Notes: generated from the letters alone by a model not told the origin. Positions 7,276-14,788 are shown, counted from the stretch's first letter. The stretch: DNA of 17,723 bases from Sulfurimonas sp. (GCA_027011725.1 JALUZQ010000249.1:1-17723); one strand, 5' to 3'. Translations and numbers: made by a program.

Positions 7276-9620
7276 TACTCTCTCCCACAGATGATTTTGT
7301 ATTCGCAGAACTGGCAGTGCTTTACATCGTCCGTCTTTTCAAAGTTGAGCTCTTCTACTGCAAGCAGATCTCTAATGTGTGATTTGAGTATCTCTATCTT
7401 CTCTTTCAAAAAGGCTTCCGGCACTATTTTCGACTCTTTTAAGTCATAAAAAGCACACCCCTCGACATTGCCAAGCCCACCCGCTAACAGATAGTAAAAC
7501 TCCAGCTGAAAATCTACGGCATCCATAAAGTTGTTCTTGTTGTTGAGCATATATGAACCCGTTTTATAATCAAGCACCTCTATGATATTGTCACGTTTAT
7601 CTACTCTGTCTATCTGCCCAACTATGGTCATTCCGCTAAAAGGCTCTTTAAAAAACTCTTCTGTTTTATGAACCTTCCACCCCTCTTTAAAGCGCACCAT
7701 CTCTGTATGCACAAAAGCATCGAGGCGTTTTTTCTGCATCGCTACGAGGTATTTGTCAAGTTCACTGTTGCCGCAATATTCATCAAGTGCCGTATCAATG
7801 TCTCGCTTTAGCGCTCGTGCATCATCATAACTGCTCTTTTTTTCATAGACCGCGCTTAAGGCACGATGCACCACATTTCCTATCTCATACTCTTCGGGCA
7901 TATCTTTTGGAATCTTGTGATTTTGAATATTTTGCACATACTTATAGTAGTACTTGCGTTTACAGCTCAGGTAAGTTTTCAGACGCGTTGCAGAGAGCTC
8001 TACATTTTTAAAGCTGTACTCCTGCACAATTTCTTGCTCTTGCATTGGTACTCTTTTTGAACGATTAAAAAGTATAGCTGCGAAGTCAAGTTCATCGTGC
8101 TCATTTTGCTCTTGTATGCCAAGCTGCTTTAAAAATCGTGAGCCTGAGCTCTCACTTGAACTTACATACGAAATTGCTACCTCTTTAGCGTGAGACATAA
8201 GCATTTCATAGTAGTGCTTTTGCAGATTTTCTCTGTCACTCATGGTCGGAAGCCCTGCCATCTCTCGTATTTTTGTATTTAAAAACATATCTTTATCGCT
8301 GCGTTTAGGAACATTTTTATCATCAAAATCTATAATGATAACCCCGTCAAAATGAACACTTCTTGTCTCAAGCACACCCATGACTGTCACTTTTCCACCG
8401 CGAACATCATCAAGTGTGCGACTAGAGAGTCGTTGCATAAAAATGTTCAGCAGCGATTTTACACCCATCTCACGCATAAAAGGAAGGAGCTTTTCAAACT
8501 TAAAGAGCTCCTCTTCGTAGATTTTTATCTCCTGCTTTGAGCCAAAGAGTTCTGAGAGTTCACCCATAAACGCAGTGAAATCTACCTCAGAAGCTTTTTT
8601 GTAGTAGATAGAGTGGAGTTTCAAATAAAGTGCATCCCCTACCCTGTCCAGTCGTGCTTCATTCTCTTTGGAGTCTTGGTCTATCGCTTTGAGCGTTGCG
8701 TTTAACTGTGTGTAGAGCTTTGTCGTATTGTATGGCTCACCCATAGCAAAGTTTAGGTTTGACTTGTCATCGAAAGCGCGTATCATCTGTGCCTGCTGTT
8801 CATTTGGCAGTATTACGGCAATATTTTCTGCGCGATGTCCCTTTGCTACAAACTCATAAATCTTTTGTTTGATAAAAGCTACCTGTAAAAGTGGTTCGCT
8901 AAAACTCTGACAAGTGATTTGTGAGTGTTTCTCTCTTTTGCTTTTACTTAAAACAGTTCGCTCATTGAGTGAGAGTTCATACTCATAACCACTCTCAAGC
9001 TCAAAGCCAAGTTCTTGTAATTTACTCTGCATCTTTGCATTAAACGCAGTTGTACTGAGTCTGAGTCTTATCTCGCTAAACGCAGCGGCTTGTTCTAAAA
9101 GTTCAAGCTCAAAATTTGTCAAATATCCATCAAGAGAGATCTCTATTTTTTTATGCGTTTTTGCGTAAGCTGCGTTAAATCTGTAACGTTTTGGTAAAAA
9201 TATGCGGTCGAGGAGTTTTCGCTCATCACAAAGCTTCTCATAACGCCTGTACAGCTCCTGTAAGATGGTGATGTGCTCTTCATACTCCGCATAGACATCC
9301 GCTGCGTCTAGCATAGAGATGTCAAATAACTCTGCACTGAGCTCTTCAAAGAATTTAAATATATAGGAGCTGTTCTTTGTAAAAGTAAAGAAGTTTCTCT
9401 CTATTTGCAGGTTTGCAAACTCTTTAAAATCTGAAGCCTCTAAAAGCAGCAGTGTTCTACTGTCATCGTCAAGATATTTGTAGCCCTCTACTATACAGAG
9501 CTTGGCTATGAAATCACTCATCGTGATGTAGTGGGGTAAAAAAAGTGTTTCGGAGTCTGTAAAGAGTTGCTCGTGGCGAATTGCACGAGCAGAGGGGAGG
9601 ACTATGGTTGTATCATCCAT
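7275..9620 (-). CDS. addB: AddB-type nuclease subunit with probable iron-sulfur cluster
   Basis: Partner of AddA in the AddAB helicase-nuclease; 781 residues. The C-terminal PD-(D/E)XK domain has GNVVHRAL (H585), QIDRVD (D671), EVLDYKTGS (D684, K686) and QLEFYY (Q705). Four cysteines, C553 in YLSCKRKYYY and C769, C772, C778 near the C-terminus, match the Fe-S clamp that brackets the nuclease in AddB proteins. The N-terminal half is diverged helicase-like; no GxxGxGKT Walker A is visible at the N-terminus (ILPNEQQAQMI near 270 and VLPSARAIRHEQ near 7 resemble inactive UvrD folds), so ATP-driven unwinding should come from AddA alone. The ATG at 9618-9620 lies 3 bases after the FixH stop with no strong ribosome-binding site, suggesting coupling to fixH translation. 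Its stop shares a base with the addA GTG start. Confidence 0.9.
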   Translation of the reverse strand: MDDTTIVLPSARAIRHEQLFTDSETLFLPHYITMSDFIAKLCIVEGYKYLDDDSRTLLLLEASDFKEFANLQIERNFFTFTKNSSYIFKFFEELSAELFDISMLDAADVYAEYEEHITILQELYRRYEKLCDERKLLDRIFLPKRYRFNAAYAKTHKKIEISLDGYLTNFELELLEQAAAFSEIRLRLSTTAFNAKMQSKLQELGFELESGYEYELSLNERTVLSKSKREKHSQITCQSFSEPLLQVAFIKQKIYEFVAKGHRAENIAVILPNEQQAQMIRAFDDKSNLNFAMGEPYNTTKLYTQLNATLKAIDQDSKENEARLDRVGDALYLKLHSIYYKKASEVDFTAFMGELSELFGSKQEIKIYEEELFKFEKLLPFMREMGVKSLLNIFMQRLSSRTLDDVRGGKVTVMGVLETRSVHFDGVIIIDFDDKNVPKRSDKDMFLNTKIREMAGLPTMSDRENLQKHYYEMLMSHAKEVAISYVSSSESSGSRFLKQLGIQEQNEHDELDFAAILFNRSKRVPMQEQEIVQEYSFKNVELSATRLKTYLSCKRKYYYKYVQNIQNHKIPKDMPEEYEIGNVVHRALSAVYEKKSSYDDARALKRDIDTALDEYCGNSELDKYLVAMQKKRLDAFVHTEMVRFKEGWKVHKTEEFFKEPFSGMTIVGQIDRVDKRDNIIEVLDYKTGSYMLNNKNNFMDAVDFQLEFYYLLAGGLGNVEGCAFYDLKESKIVPEAFLKEKIEILKSHIRDLLAVEELNFEKTDDVKHCQFCEYKIICGRE

Positions 9621-9623
9621 AAT

Positions 9624-10151
9624 CTAGTAGGCAGATGCCTCTTTAATACTTCTATCGTGTTTGATTCTTGTATCTGTTTTTACATCATAAAAACGGTAGT
9701 CTTTGCCTACGTTTACTTTGAGTAATAAATTCCATGCACCAGTTTTAGGAAACTTTACATCTTTAAAAACGTATAGGCCATTTTCAAACGCAGGATTAGC
9801 TATCTTTTCATCATACTTATGTGTATCAGGACGACTAATAGCTAATATCATCGTAGCGTTTTCTACTGGTTTCCCATCAACTGTTGTAAGTGCATACTTT
9901 ACGTCAACACCATTTTCATCTATTTTTTCTGTCACATATTTTAGCTTATATTTTTTATCAAACGCAATTCTTGCCTGAATGAAATCATTTGCTCTTGCAT
10001 CAGCATCCTGATAGCTTGTCATATAAGCGTCACTCTCTTGGATGTCCGCCTTGCTTGTAACTATTACAGTCATTACACAAAAGCCAAATACAGCCGTAAT
10101 TGCTGCAGCCACACCATATGGCCAGAGCTTACCACTTTCAAATATTGTCAT
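9624..10151 (-). CDS. fixH: FixH-family membrane protein
   Basis: Assembly factor for cytochrome cbb3 oxidase by family knowledge (FixH/CcoH acts at the membrane in maturation of the oxidase). The 175-residue product starts with a short cytoplasmic stretch ending in KLWPYG, then one membrane helix (about 12-33, VAAAITAVFGFCVMTVIVT), followed by a periplasmic domain. The domain begins SYQDADARANDFI and ends with an immunoglobulin-like beta section (NPAFENGLYVFKDVKFPKTG, WNLLLKVNVGKDYRFY) usual for FixH. Its ATG (10149-10151) is preceded by GAAGG and overlaps the end of the TPM-like gene by 14 bases; addB follows after 3 bases. One octamer word (9786-9793) lies in it. Assignment rests on the WP-plus-helix start, the YQ motif and the neighbourhood; exact role relative to other cbb3 maturation factors (ccoG, ccoI, ccoS, not in the window) is inferred. 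Confidence 0.75.
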   Translation of the reverse strand: MTIFESGKLWPYGVAAAITAVFGFCVMTVIVTSKADIQESDAYMTSYQDADARANDFIQARIAFDKKYKLKYVTEKIDENGVDVKYALTTVDGKPVENATMILAISRPDTHKYDEKIANPAFENGLYVFKDVKFPKTGAWNLLLKVNVGKDYRFYDVKTDTRIKHDRSIKEASAY

Positions 10152-10848
10152 TTTTATGCCTTCTTTTATAAATCTGTCTTCTAATATACATAATTATAGC
10201 ATATAAAACAAAACCGTAGAAAAATATCTTCACATACAAGAGTGTGTTTTGATTTGATTGGCTATCATATCCATTATCGAGTTTTACGCCTTTAGCATGT
10301 GCTATTTGCTGTGCAAGATCTAGATACCCATTAAACATTGCCGCGGAATATTTACCGCGTATCATACCCTTCTTGGCTTTTCCACCCAGCAAAGGCAAAA
10401 TAGTTCCTCCGGTATTAGACACAATCGATTTGAATTCATCCCAGCTTTTTGCATACACCATCGCAAGTAAGAAACCTTGCACTGATGATGTTACCGGGCT
10501 TAATATCTGCTTTTTATTAAAATACTTATATAAAGTTTCATCACTCACTTCAATATCAACAACTTTATCCATTTCAGAAAATGTCAACAAAACAGTAGGT
10601 TCTTTAAAGTTTTTTAAGACCTCTTTTTCATACTCATACATTGTCATATTTTTTGGCAATTCTCGAAGCATAAGAAGTCGTAAGCCTATACCTGTCTTTT
10701 TATACAGATCACTTCCAATCAGTTCTACCTCATTGGCAAACTTTGGATTATGTATAATCTCATCTTTATATAAATATTCTGCTAATAAATGTGTTTGGAA
10801 AAATAGTGTAAGGACGAGGGCAAAAAGCCCTCTTTTATAGATACTCAA
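10138..10848 (-). CDS. Secreted TPM-like domain protein with C-terminal membrane anchor
   Basis: A 236-residue protein whose role is not established. It has a signal peptide (YKRGLFALVLTLFFQTHLLA, cleavage probably after ALLAE-type residues near 24), a periplasmic domain (about 25-165) and one C-terminal helix (about 207-222) followed by a very basic cytoplasmic tail (RRQIYKRRHK). The domain contains VELIGSDLYKKTGIGLRLLM and EPTVLLTFSEMDKVVDIEVS, resembling the TPM (YgcG) fold. The start is TTG (10846-10848): no ATG exists between it and the in-frame upstream stop at 10858-10860, and the signal peptide begins at once. It lies 9 bases after the 29-residue peptide gene and overlaps fixH. Position inside the cbb3 gene run suggests a link to oxidase assembly or envelope quality control; that is inference. 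TPM assignment is by pattern only. Confidence 0.6.
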   Translation of the reverse strand: MSIYKRGLFALVLTLFFQTHLLAEYLYKDEIIHNPKFANEVELIGSDLYKKTGIGLRLLMLRELPKNMTMYEYEKEVLKNFKEPTVLLTFSEMDKVVDIEVSDETLYKYFNKKQILSPVTSSVQGFLLAMVYAKSWDEFKSIVSNTGGTILPLLGGKAKKGMIRGKYSAAMFNGYLDLAQQIAHAKGVKLDNGYDSQSNQNTLLYVKIFFYGFVLYAIIMYIRRQIYKRRHKNDNI

Positions 10849-10857
10849 TGAAACTAC

Positions 10858-10947
10858 CTAACCAACATAAAGATGATTTGGTGTAACTACGGCATAAAGT
10901 GTATACGCGGCCATAATAACAAGACCCCATGAAATAATTTTTTCCAT
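10858..10947 (-). CDS. 29-residue single-helix membrane peptide in the cbb3 operon
   Basis: A short gene, easily missed by annotation. ATG at 10945-10947 has a near-ideal ribosome-binding site TAGGAG seven bases upstream, and the frame ends in TAG at 10858-10860. The product begins MEKIISWGLVIMAAYTLYAV and continues VTPNHLYVG: a charged start, one membrane helix (about residues 4-22) and a short polar tail. It lies between the DUF4006-like gene (10 bases upstream) and the TPM-like gene (9 bases downstream), so it is read in the same transcript. Size and topology recall the small accessory helices of cbb3 oxidases (for example the 36-residue CcoM of Pseudomonas stutzeri), but no sequence similarity is claimed. 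Its good ribosome-binding site and snug packing are the evidence for being real; expression is unproven. Confidence 0.6.
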   Translation of the reverse strand: MEKIISWGLVIMAAYTLYAVVTPNHLYVG

Positions 10948-10957
10948 CTTTACGCTC

Positions 10958-11173
10958 CTACTTCACGTTTACAGTAACTACGTGTTTATAGTTATCTGTA
11001 GAGATTCTTTTAATACTTTTTTCATCTTTTATTTGGTAAAAGTTTTCTGCATTTGCGTGAGCTACGCTCATCGCATTTACAGATAAAAATACTAAAATAC
11101 CTAATAGTAACGCTGTTGCAATAAGCATACCAGTGATACCATCTAGAGCAAAAATACTTCTATTTTCATTCAT
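10958..11173 (-). CDS. Small membrane protein, DUF4006-like
   Basis: A 71-residue protein with one membrane helix (about 13-34, ITGMLIATALLLGILVFLSV) after a polar start containing FALDGITG, then a periplasmic tail ending in ISTDNYKHVVTVNVK. It matches my recollection of the DUF4006 family, a Campylobacterota group found beside ccoP. The ATG (11171-11173) lies 2 bases after the ccoP stop, and GGAGA within the last ccoP codons is the ribosome-binding site. The function is unknown; tight linkage suggests an accessory subunit or assembly partner of cbb3 oxidase. The family name is given from pattern memory, so treat it as provisional; the gene itself is well supported by coding context. Confidence 0.7.
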   Translation of the reverse strand: MNENRSIFALDGITGMLIATALLLGILVFLSVNAMSVAHANAENFYQIKDEKSIKRISTDNYKHVVTVNVK

Positions 11174-11175
11174 AT

Positions 11176-12117
11176 CTATTCTCCTTCACTTAAGCTCATA
11201 ACATAAGCAGCAACAGCTTCTTTTTGTTTAGCATTAAGTCTATCCATAGCTGGCATTTTACCGATAGTACCAACTTTTCCGTAATTAAGTACATTCTCAA
11301 TCAATGGCTTAGACCAAGTAGCGATATCTGGAGCAACGTATTCCATACCTTTACCATCAGGTCCATGACAAGATGAACATACACCGGCAAATACTTTTGC
11401 ACCATCACTGTTTGTATCTTTCAATCCACCAGCAACAAATTTAGCAACAGCATCAATTTCAGCATCTGTGATTAAAGCACCTGTATTCGCATTGAAAAGT
11501 CCATTACGGTCAGGCATTGGCATTTCATTACCCAACAGCTTGTTGTTAGAACCATGATTTACAACATACTTAACACTTTTTTCTGAAATTCTTTTGTTTA
11601 AGTCTGCAGCATCTTCTTCACCGTTACCATCTGCATTAAGACCATGACAAGCAACACATTCAACAAGGTAAACTGATTCACCCATATTGACAAGTTCTTG
11701 TCCTTTGATGTTCGCATATTTTTTCTCAAACTGCGCATCTTTTTCTTTTACTTCTTCATTGTACTGACCGATTTGAGAAAATGCATTTACCGGATAACCG
11801 ATAGTCCAGTACCACAGACCCCAAACAATTGTACCCAAGAACATAATTGCCCAGCCAAATGGAACCGGATTTTTATATTCACCTATGTTATCCCAAGATT
11901 CATCTGCCAACTCACCTGTAGCAGTATCGCTTTGCATTTGACGAACATACTTGATTACAACAAAAACTGTAATAATTACAAGTGCAACCGCACCTGCAAC
12001 TGCAAGCATATTTACGATATCACCATTGAGACCACCTTTTTGATAGCCGACTGTTGCATACGTCGCAGCGAGCATAGCAACAGTAATGATAATTCCCCAA
12101 AGATAGAGCTTATTCAT
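11176..12117 (-). CDS. ccoP: cbb3-type cytochrome c oxidase diheme subunit CcoP
   Basis: Membrane-anchored diheme cytochrome c that passes electrons into the oxidase through CcoO. The 313-residue protein has hydrophobic segments at about 5-22, 35-56 and 87-108, and the FixP N-terminal signature around 75-108 (IGEYKNPVPFGWAIMFLGTI). Two heme-c sites are visible: CVACH (154-158) and CSSCH (247-251), with likely methionine ligands in EMPMPD (M199 or M201) and GKMPAM (M288). The first cytochrome domain has an insertion containing LITDAEIDAVAKFVAGG before the second, normal for two-domain CcoP. ATG at 12115-12117 follows GGAGAG. It is 9 bases after ccoQ and 2 bases before the DUF4006-like gene. 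Electrons normally arrive from the bc1 complex through soluble cytochrome c. Confidence 0.95.
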   Translation of the reverse strand: MNKLYLWGIIITVAMLAATYATVGYQKGGLNGDIVNMLAVAGAVALVIITVFVVIKYVRQMQSDTATGELADESWDNIGEYKNPVPFGWAIMFLGTIVWGLWYWTIGYPVNAFSQIGQYNEEVKEKDAQFEKKYANIKGQELVNMGESVYLVECVACHGLNADGNGEEDAADLNKRISEKSVKYVVNHGSNNKLLGNEMPMPDRNGLFNANTGALITDAEIDAVAKFVAGGLKDTNSDGAKVFAGVCSSCHGPDGKGMEYVAPDIATWSKPLIENVLNYGKVGTIGKMPAMDRLNAKQKEAVAAYVMSLSEGE

Positions 12118-12126
12118 ATATCTCTC

Positions 12127-12330
12127 CTATTTTTTCTTTTCATCAGATACAGGCTTTACCGGAGTATCGCCTATATCGTCATTGAGTGCCATATTACTGT
12201 AATTTTCATAATCAACTCCGGTGGCATCTTTCTTCTTTTTGTATAGATGGTAGATATAAGCATAAAGCCCTACTACCAGCAACAGTGTTAAGAAGAAATA
12301 ACCATATGCCGAAAATTCATCAATACTCAT
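12127..12330 (-). CDS. ccoQ: cbb3-type oxidase small subunit CcoQ
   Basis: A 67-residue single-helix protein: N-terminal MSIDEFSAYGYFFLTLLLVV gives the membrane segment (about 8-28), followed by a basic cluster YKKKK and an acidic, flexible cytoplasmic tail ending DEKKK. Length, topology and position between ccoO and ccoP fit CcoQ, which stabilises the complex and is poorly conserved in sequence. The tail is longer than in many CcoQ proteins. AAAGG precedes the ATG at 12328-12330; gaps to ccoO and ccoP are 12 and 9 bases. Identification relies mainly on context. Confidence 0.85.
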   Translation of the reverse strand: MSIDEFSAYGYFFLTLLLVVGLYAYIYHLYKKKKDATGVDYENYSNMALNDDIGDTPVKPVSDEKKK

Positions 12331-12342
12331 TACAAACCTTTA

Positions 12343-13035
12343 CTATTTAAGACTGTTTAAATACGCAATTAAAGCAACGATTTCTGGGATTTCTCCACGT
12401 GCTACTGCATCTTTAACATCTTGATTTTTCATTTTAGATGCAACTTCTTTTGCTTCAGCCAATGCATCAGCATGTGCTTCTGCAACAGATTTTGCCAATT
12501 TAACAGTTTGTGTCGTTCCATCTTTCATAGGAACTGGTTTGTTATATGGCACACCAAAGAATTGTTGATCTGTTAATTGCTCTGCAAACGCAGTGTCTAT
12601 ATCTGCTTTGTTTGTGAACATCCACGGATATGCAGGCATAATAGAACCTTGAACGATAGCAGCAGGATCCATCATGTGATTTTCATGCCACTCAGTCGTT
12701 CTGTAGTTACCTACACGGTGAAGGTCTGGACCAGTTCTTTTAGAACCCCAAAGGAATGGTCTGTCATATGCATACTCCCCACTTAAAGAGTAGTGACCAT
12801 AACGGTCAGTTTCTGCTTTAAACGGACGAATAAGCTGTGAATGACAAGCATTACAACTGTTTTTAATATAAACTTGGCGACCTGCAAGTTCTAGCGTAGT
12901 ATATGGTTTAGTACCAATTACTGGACGAGAAGCTTGTGCAAAGTTTGGAACGATTTCGATCAAACCAGCAAAAGCAATAACAACGAACACACCTACCGCG
13001 AAAAAGAACGGGTGTTTTTCTAACCAATGAAACAT
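12343..13035 (-). CDS. ccoO: cbb3-type cytochrome c oxidase monoheme subunit CcoO
   Basis: Membrane-anchored monoheme cytochrome c subunit that passes electrons from CcoP to the CcoN core. The 230-residue protein opens with a charged start and one helix (about 10-27), then the FixO block LAGRQVYIKNSCNACHSQ with the heme-c site CNACH at 61-65, followed by RPFKAETDRYGHYS and GPDLHRVG, characteristic of CcoO. The axial methionine is likely in SIMPAYPWMF. The C-terminal part contains an Ala- and Lys-rich helix (about 170-205) and ends IVALIAYLNSLK. GGGAGG precedes the ATG (13033-13035), 18 bases after ccoN. One octamer word lies at 12586-12593. Confidence 0.95.
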   Translation of the reverse strand: MFHWLEKHPFFFAVGVFVVIAFAGLIEIVPNFAQASRPVIGTKPYTTLELAGRQVYIKNSCNACHSQLIRPFKAETDRYGHYSLSGEYAYDRPFLWGSKRTGPDLHRVGNYRTTEWHENHMMDPAAIVQGSIMPAYPWMFTNKADIDTAFAEQLTDQQFFGVPYNKPVPMKDGTTQTVKLAKSVAEAHADALAEAKEVASKMKNQDVKDAVARGEIPEIVALIAYLNSLK

Positions 13036-13053
13036 AATATAATCCTCCCTTTC

Positions 13054-14547
13054 TTAAGCGCCCATAGGCGAAGCATTTTGTAATTCTGACTCTTCAACTG
13101 GACGAGCAGACATAGTTTTATAGATGTTATACGCGAACATAAAGAAACCGATTAGGTATAACAATCCACCTGTACCACGAAGTGCATAGTATGGGTGAAG
13201 TACATCAACAGTATCCATAAATGAGTATGCTAAGTTACCAAACTCATCGTGCGCACGCCACATCATACCTTGAGTGATACCTGCGATCCACATAGAAGTA
13301 AAGTAAAGAACGATACCTAATGTTTGAATCCAGAATTGTGCAGCCATAAGGCTTTTTGAATATAACTCACGTTTAAATACACGTGGAGCCATATGATAAA
13401 GTGCAGCAATAATCATGAATCCAACCCAACCAAGAGTACCATCATGAACGTGACCAACAATCCAGTCAGTAAAGTGCGCAATCGCATTTACAGATTTGAT
13501 AGCTTGGATAGGACCTTCTAGTGTAGAGAACATATAGAATGTAGAACCAAGAACCATAAACTTGATTAGTGGAGATGCTGCAACTTGTTGCCATTCACCC
13601 TTCATTGTAAGAAGCATATTGATCGCTGAACCCCATGATGGCAAAATAAGTACTACAGAGAAAATAGAACCCATAGTTTGCATCCAGTCAGGAACAGTTG
13701 AGTAAAGAAGGTGGTGACCACCAGCCCAAAGGTAAACGAACATTAGACCCCAGAATGAAAGTAAAGACAATTTATATGAATAAATCGCTTGACCAGATTC
13801 TTTTGGTAAGAAGTAGTAGATCATAGCAACGATAGGCACTGTAAATACGAATGCAACCGCATTGTGTCCATACCACCATTGTACAAGTGCATCATTTGTA
13901 CCTGCATACATTGATACTGAGTGTAACCAGCTACCAATTCCTGTTTCACCTGCTGCTGATGTAGCAAGCATAGTAGGAACTTCCATATTGTTGAACAGGT
14001 AAAGCATAGCCACACCTAAGAATGTAGCAATATAGTACCATACAGAAATATAGAGTGATTTCTCACGGCGAATACCGATAAGACCAAATATACTCACACC
14101 CCATAGTACCCATACCACAACAATAGCGATATCTATAGGCCATTCAAATTCCGCATACTCTTTTGAAGTAGAATATCCCATAAACAGTGTCACAACAGCT
14201 GCTGCTACACCAAGAACATAAAGCCAGAAATGTAATTTTCCAATTAACATTAAAAACTTAGATTCAGCCATAGATACTTTTAGTACCCTTTGACCAACAT
14301 AATACCAAGTAGCAAAAATACCACTTAATGTAAAACCAAATGCAACTGCATCAGTGTGCAATGGACGAAGACGACTAAAGTTTGTGTATTCTGCAATACC
14401 TTGTCCGAAGATTGTGTTCAATCCAGGGAATGCAAGTTCAAATGCAATAAAAACACCGATACTCATGCCAACAATTCCTAAAACAATTGTTGTAACCATG
14501 AACATCTTTGCAACCGTATAGTCGTACTCTAATGGACGATTCTCCAT
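13054..14547 (-). CDS. ccoN: cbb3-type cytochrome c oxidase catalytic subunit CcoN
   Basis: Core of the high-affinity, proton-pumping cbb3 oxidase that reduces oxygen to water in the inner membrane. The 497-residue, roughly 12-helix protein has all metal ligands: H64 in RPLHTDA (low-spin heme b), H228 in YGHNAVAF, H278 and H279 in GGHHLLYS (CuB), H366 and H368 in GHVHDG (heme b3 and heme b), and the candidate crosslinked tyrosine in YYFLPK (244-245). No membrane helix is missing and the length is normal for the family. AAGGAGG precedes ATG (14545-14547). It is the first gene of a contiguous run of ten genes ending with addA, and 241 bases of leader separate it from carA. The enzyme fits life at low oxygen. 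One incidental opposite-phase reading frame inside it is not a gene. Confidence 0.97.
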   Translation of the reverse strand: MENRPLEYDYTVAKMFMVTTIVLGIVGMSIGVFIAFELAFPGLNTIFGQGIAEYTNFSRLRPLHTDAVAFGFTLSGIFATWYYVGQRVLKVSMAESKFLMLIGKLHFWLYVLGVAAAVVTLFMGYSTSKEYAEFEWPIDIAIVVVWVLWGVSIFGLIGIRREKSLYISVWYYIATFLGVAMLYLFNNMEVPTMLATSAAGETGIGSWLHSVSMYAGTNDALVQWWYGHNAVAFVFTVPIVAMIYYFLPKESGQAIYSYKLSLLSFWGLMFVYLWAGGHHLLYSTVPDWMQTMGSIFSVVLILPSWGSAINMLLTMKGEWQQVAASPLIKFMVLGSTFYMFSTLEGPIQAIKSVNAIAHFTDWIVGHVHDGTLGWVGFMIIAALYHMAPRVFKRELYSKSLMAAQFWIQTLGIVLYFTSMWIAGITQGMMWRAHDEFGNLAYSFMDTVDVLHPYYALRGTGGLLYLIGFFMFAYNIYKTMSARPVEESELQNASPMGA

Positions 14548-14583
14548 ATATAGCCTCCTTAAGATTCAAAGCAATTAAGCCTC

Positions 14584-14605
14584 ATAAGTGCACATGTACA
14601 CTTAT
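14584..14605. promoter_or_regulatory. 22-bp near-perfect palindrome in the ccoN leader
   Basis: The arms ATAAGTG (14584-14590) and CACTTAT (14599-14605) are exact inverted repeats, and the central eight bases pair except for one position (ACATGT core), so 10 of 11 base pairs match. A further lone ATAAGTG half-site lies at 14657-14663. Position is between the AT-rich candidate promoter of ccoN and its ribosome-binding site, about 40 bases before the ATG. It could be an operator for a dimeric regulator or a hairpin in the leader RNA. It does not match the FNR/CRP-type TTGAT-N4-ATCAA box. No regulator is identified. Confidence 0.5.
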
Positions 14606-14610
14606 CAAGC

Positions 14611-14680
14611 TAATTAACGGGTATATATTAACAATTTGATTGTTTAAAGAATCTTAATAAGTGATTTAATTTACAAATTA
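14611..14680 (-). promoter_or_regulatory. Candidate promoter region of the cco-add operon
   Basis: Very AT-rich leader. On the minus strand the best -10-like sequence is TAATATATA (about 14621-14630), just upstream (in the direction of transcription) of the palindrome. A second small inverted repeat ACAAT-TTG-ATTGT occupies 14631-14643, in the area between -10 and a possible -35. No good -35 hexamer is visible. Since this is the only sizeable gap before the gene run from ccoN to addA, the main promoter should be here. Confidence 0.35.
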
Positions 14681-14750
14681 TTATCTTCTTGTTTACTTTT
14701 GTAATTTTATTTTTAATTAAGAAAGTGATAGTTTTATCATCATGGCAAGG

Positions 14751-14774
14751 AAAAACGGCATCTTTAAGATACCG
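14751..14774 (-). terminator. Rho-independent terminator downstream of carA
   Basis: On the minus strand, fifteen bases past the carA stop, CGGTATCT and AGATGCCG form an 8-bp stem (one G-U pair) with a 3-base loop, followed at once by TTTTT. This is a compact intrinsic terminator that separates the carA unit from the cco operon, which therefore needs its own promoter. Read on the plus strand the same hairpin is followed by a weaker T run; no plus-strand gene ends here. Confidence 0.75.
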
Positions 14775-14788
14775 CTTGTTTTATTACT

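Noticed and set aside
7275..9620. Active helicase in AddB
   Set aside because: No Walker A (GxxGxGKT) or DExx box could be found; only the nuclease and cysteine motifs are intact.
11698..12246. 182-codon plus-strand open frame opposite ccoP and ccoQ
   Set aside because: Runs across two well-supported genes on the other strand; product is Cys/Asn/Ile/Tyr-rich with no motif.
14631..14655. Possible FNR/CRP-type box before ccoN
   Set aside because: Only one half (ATCAA on the minus strand) is present; the opposite half at the N4 spacing reads CTTTA, so the TTGAT-N4-ATCAA consensus is not met.
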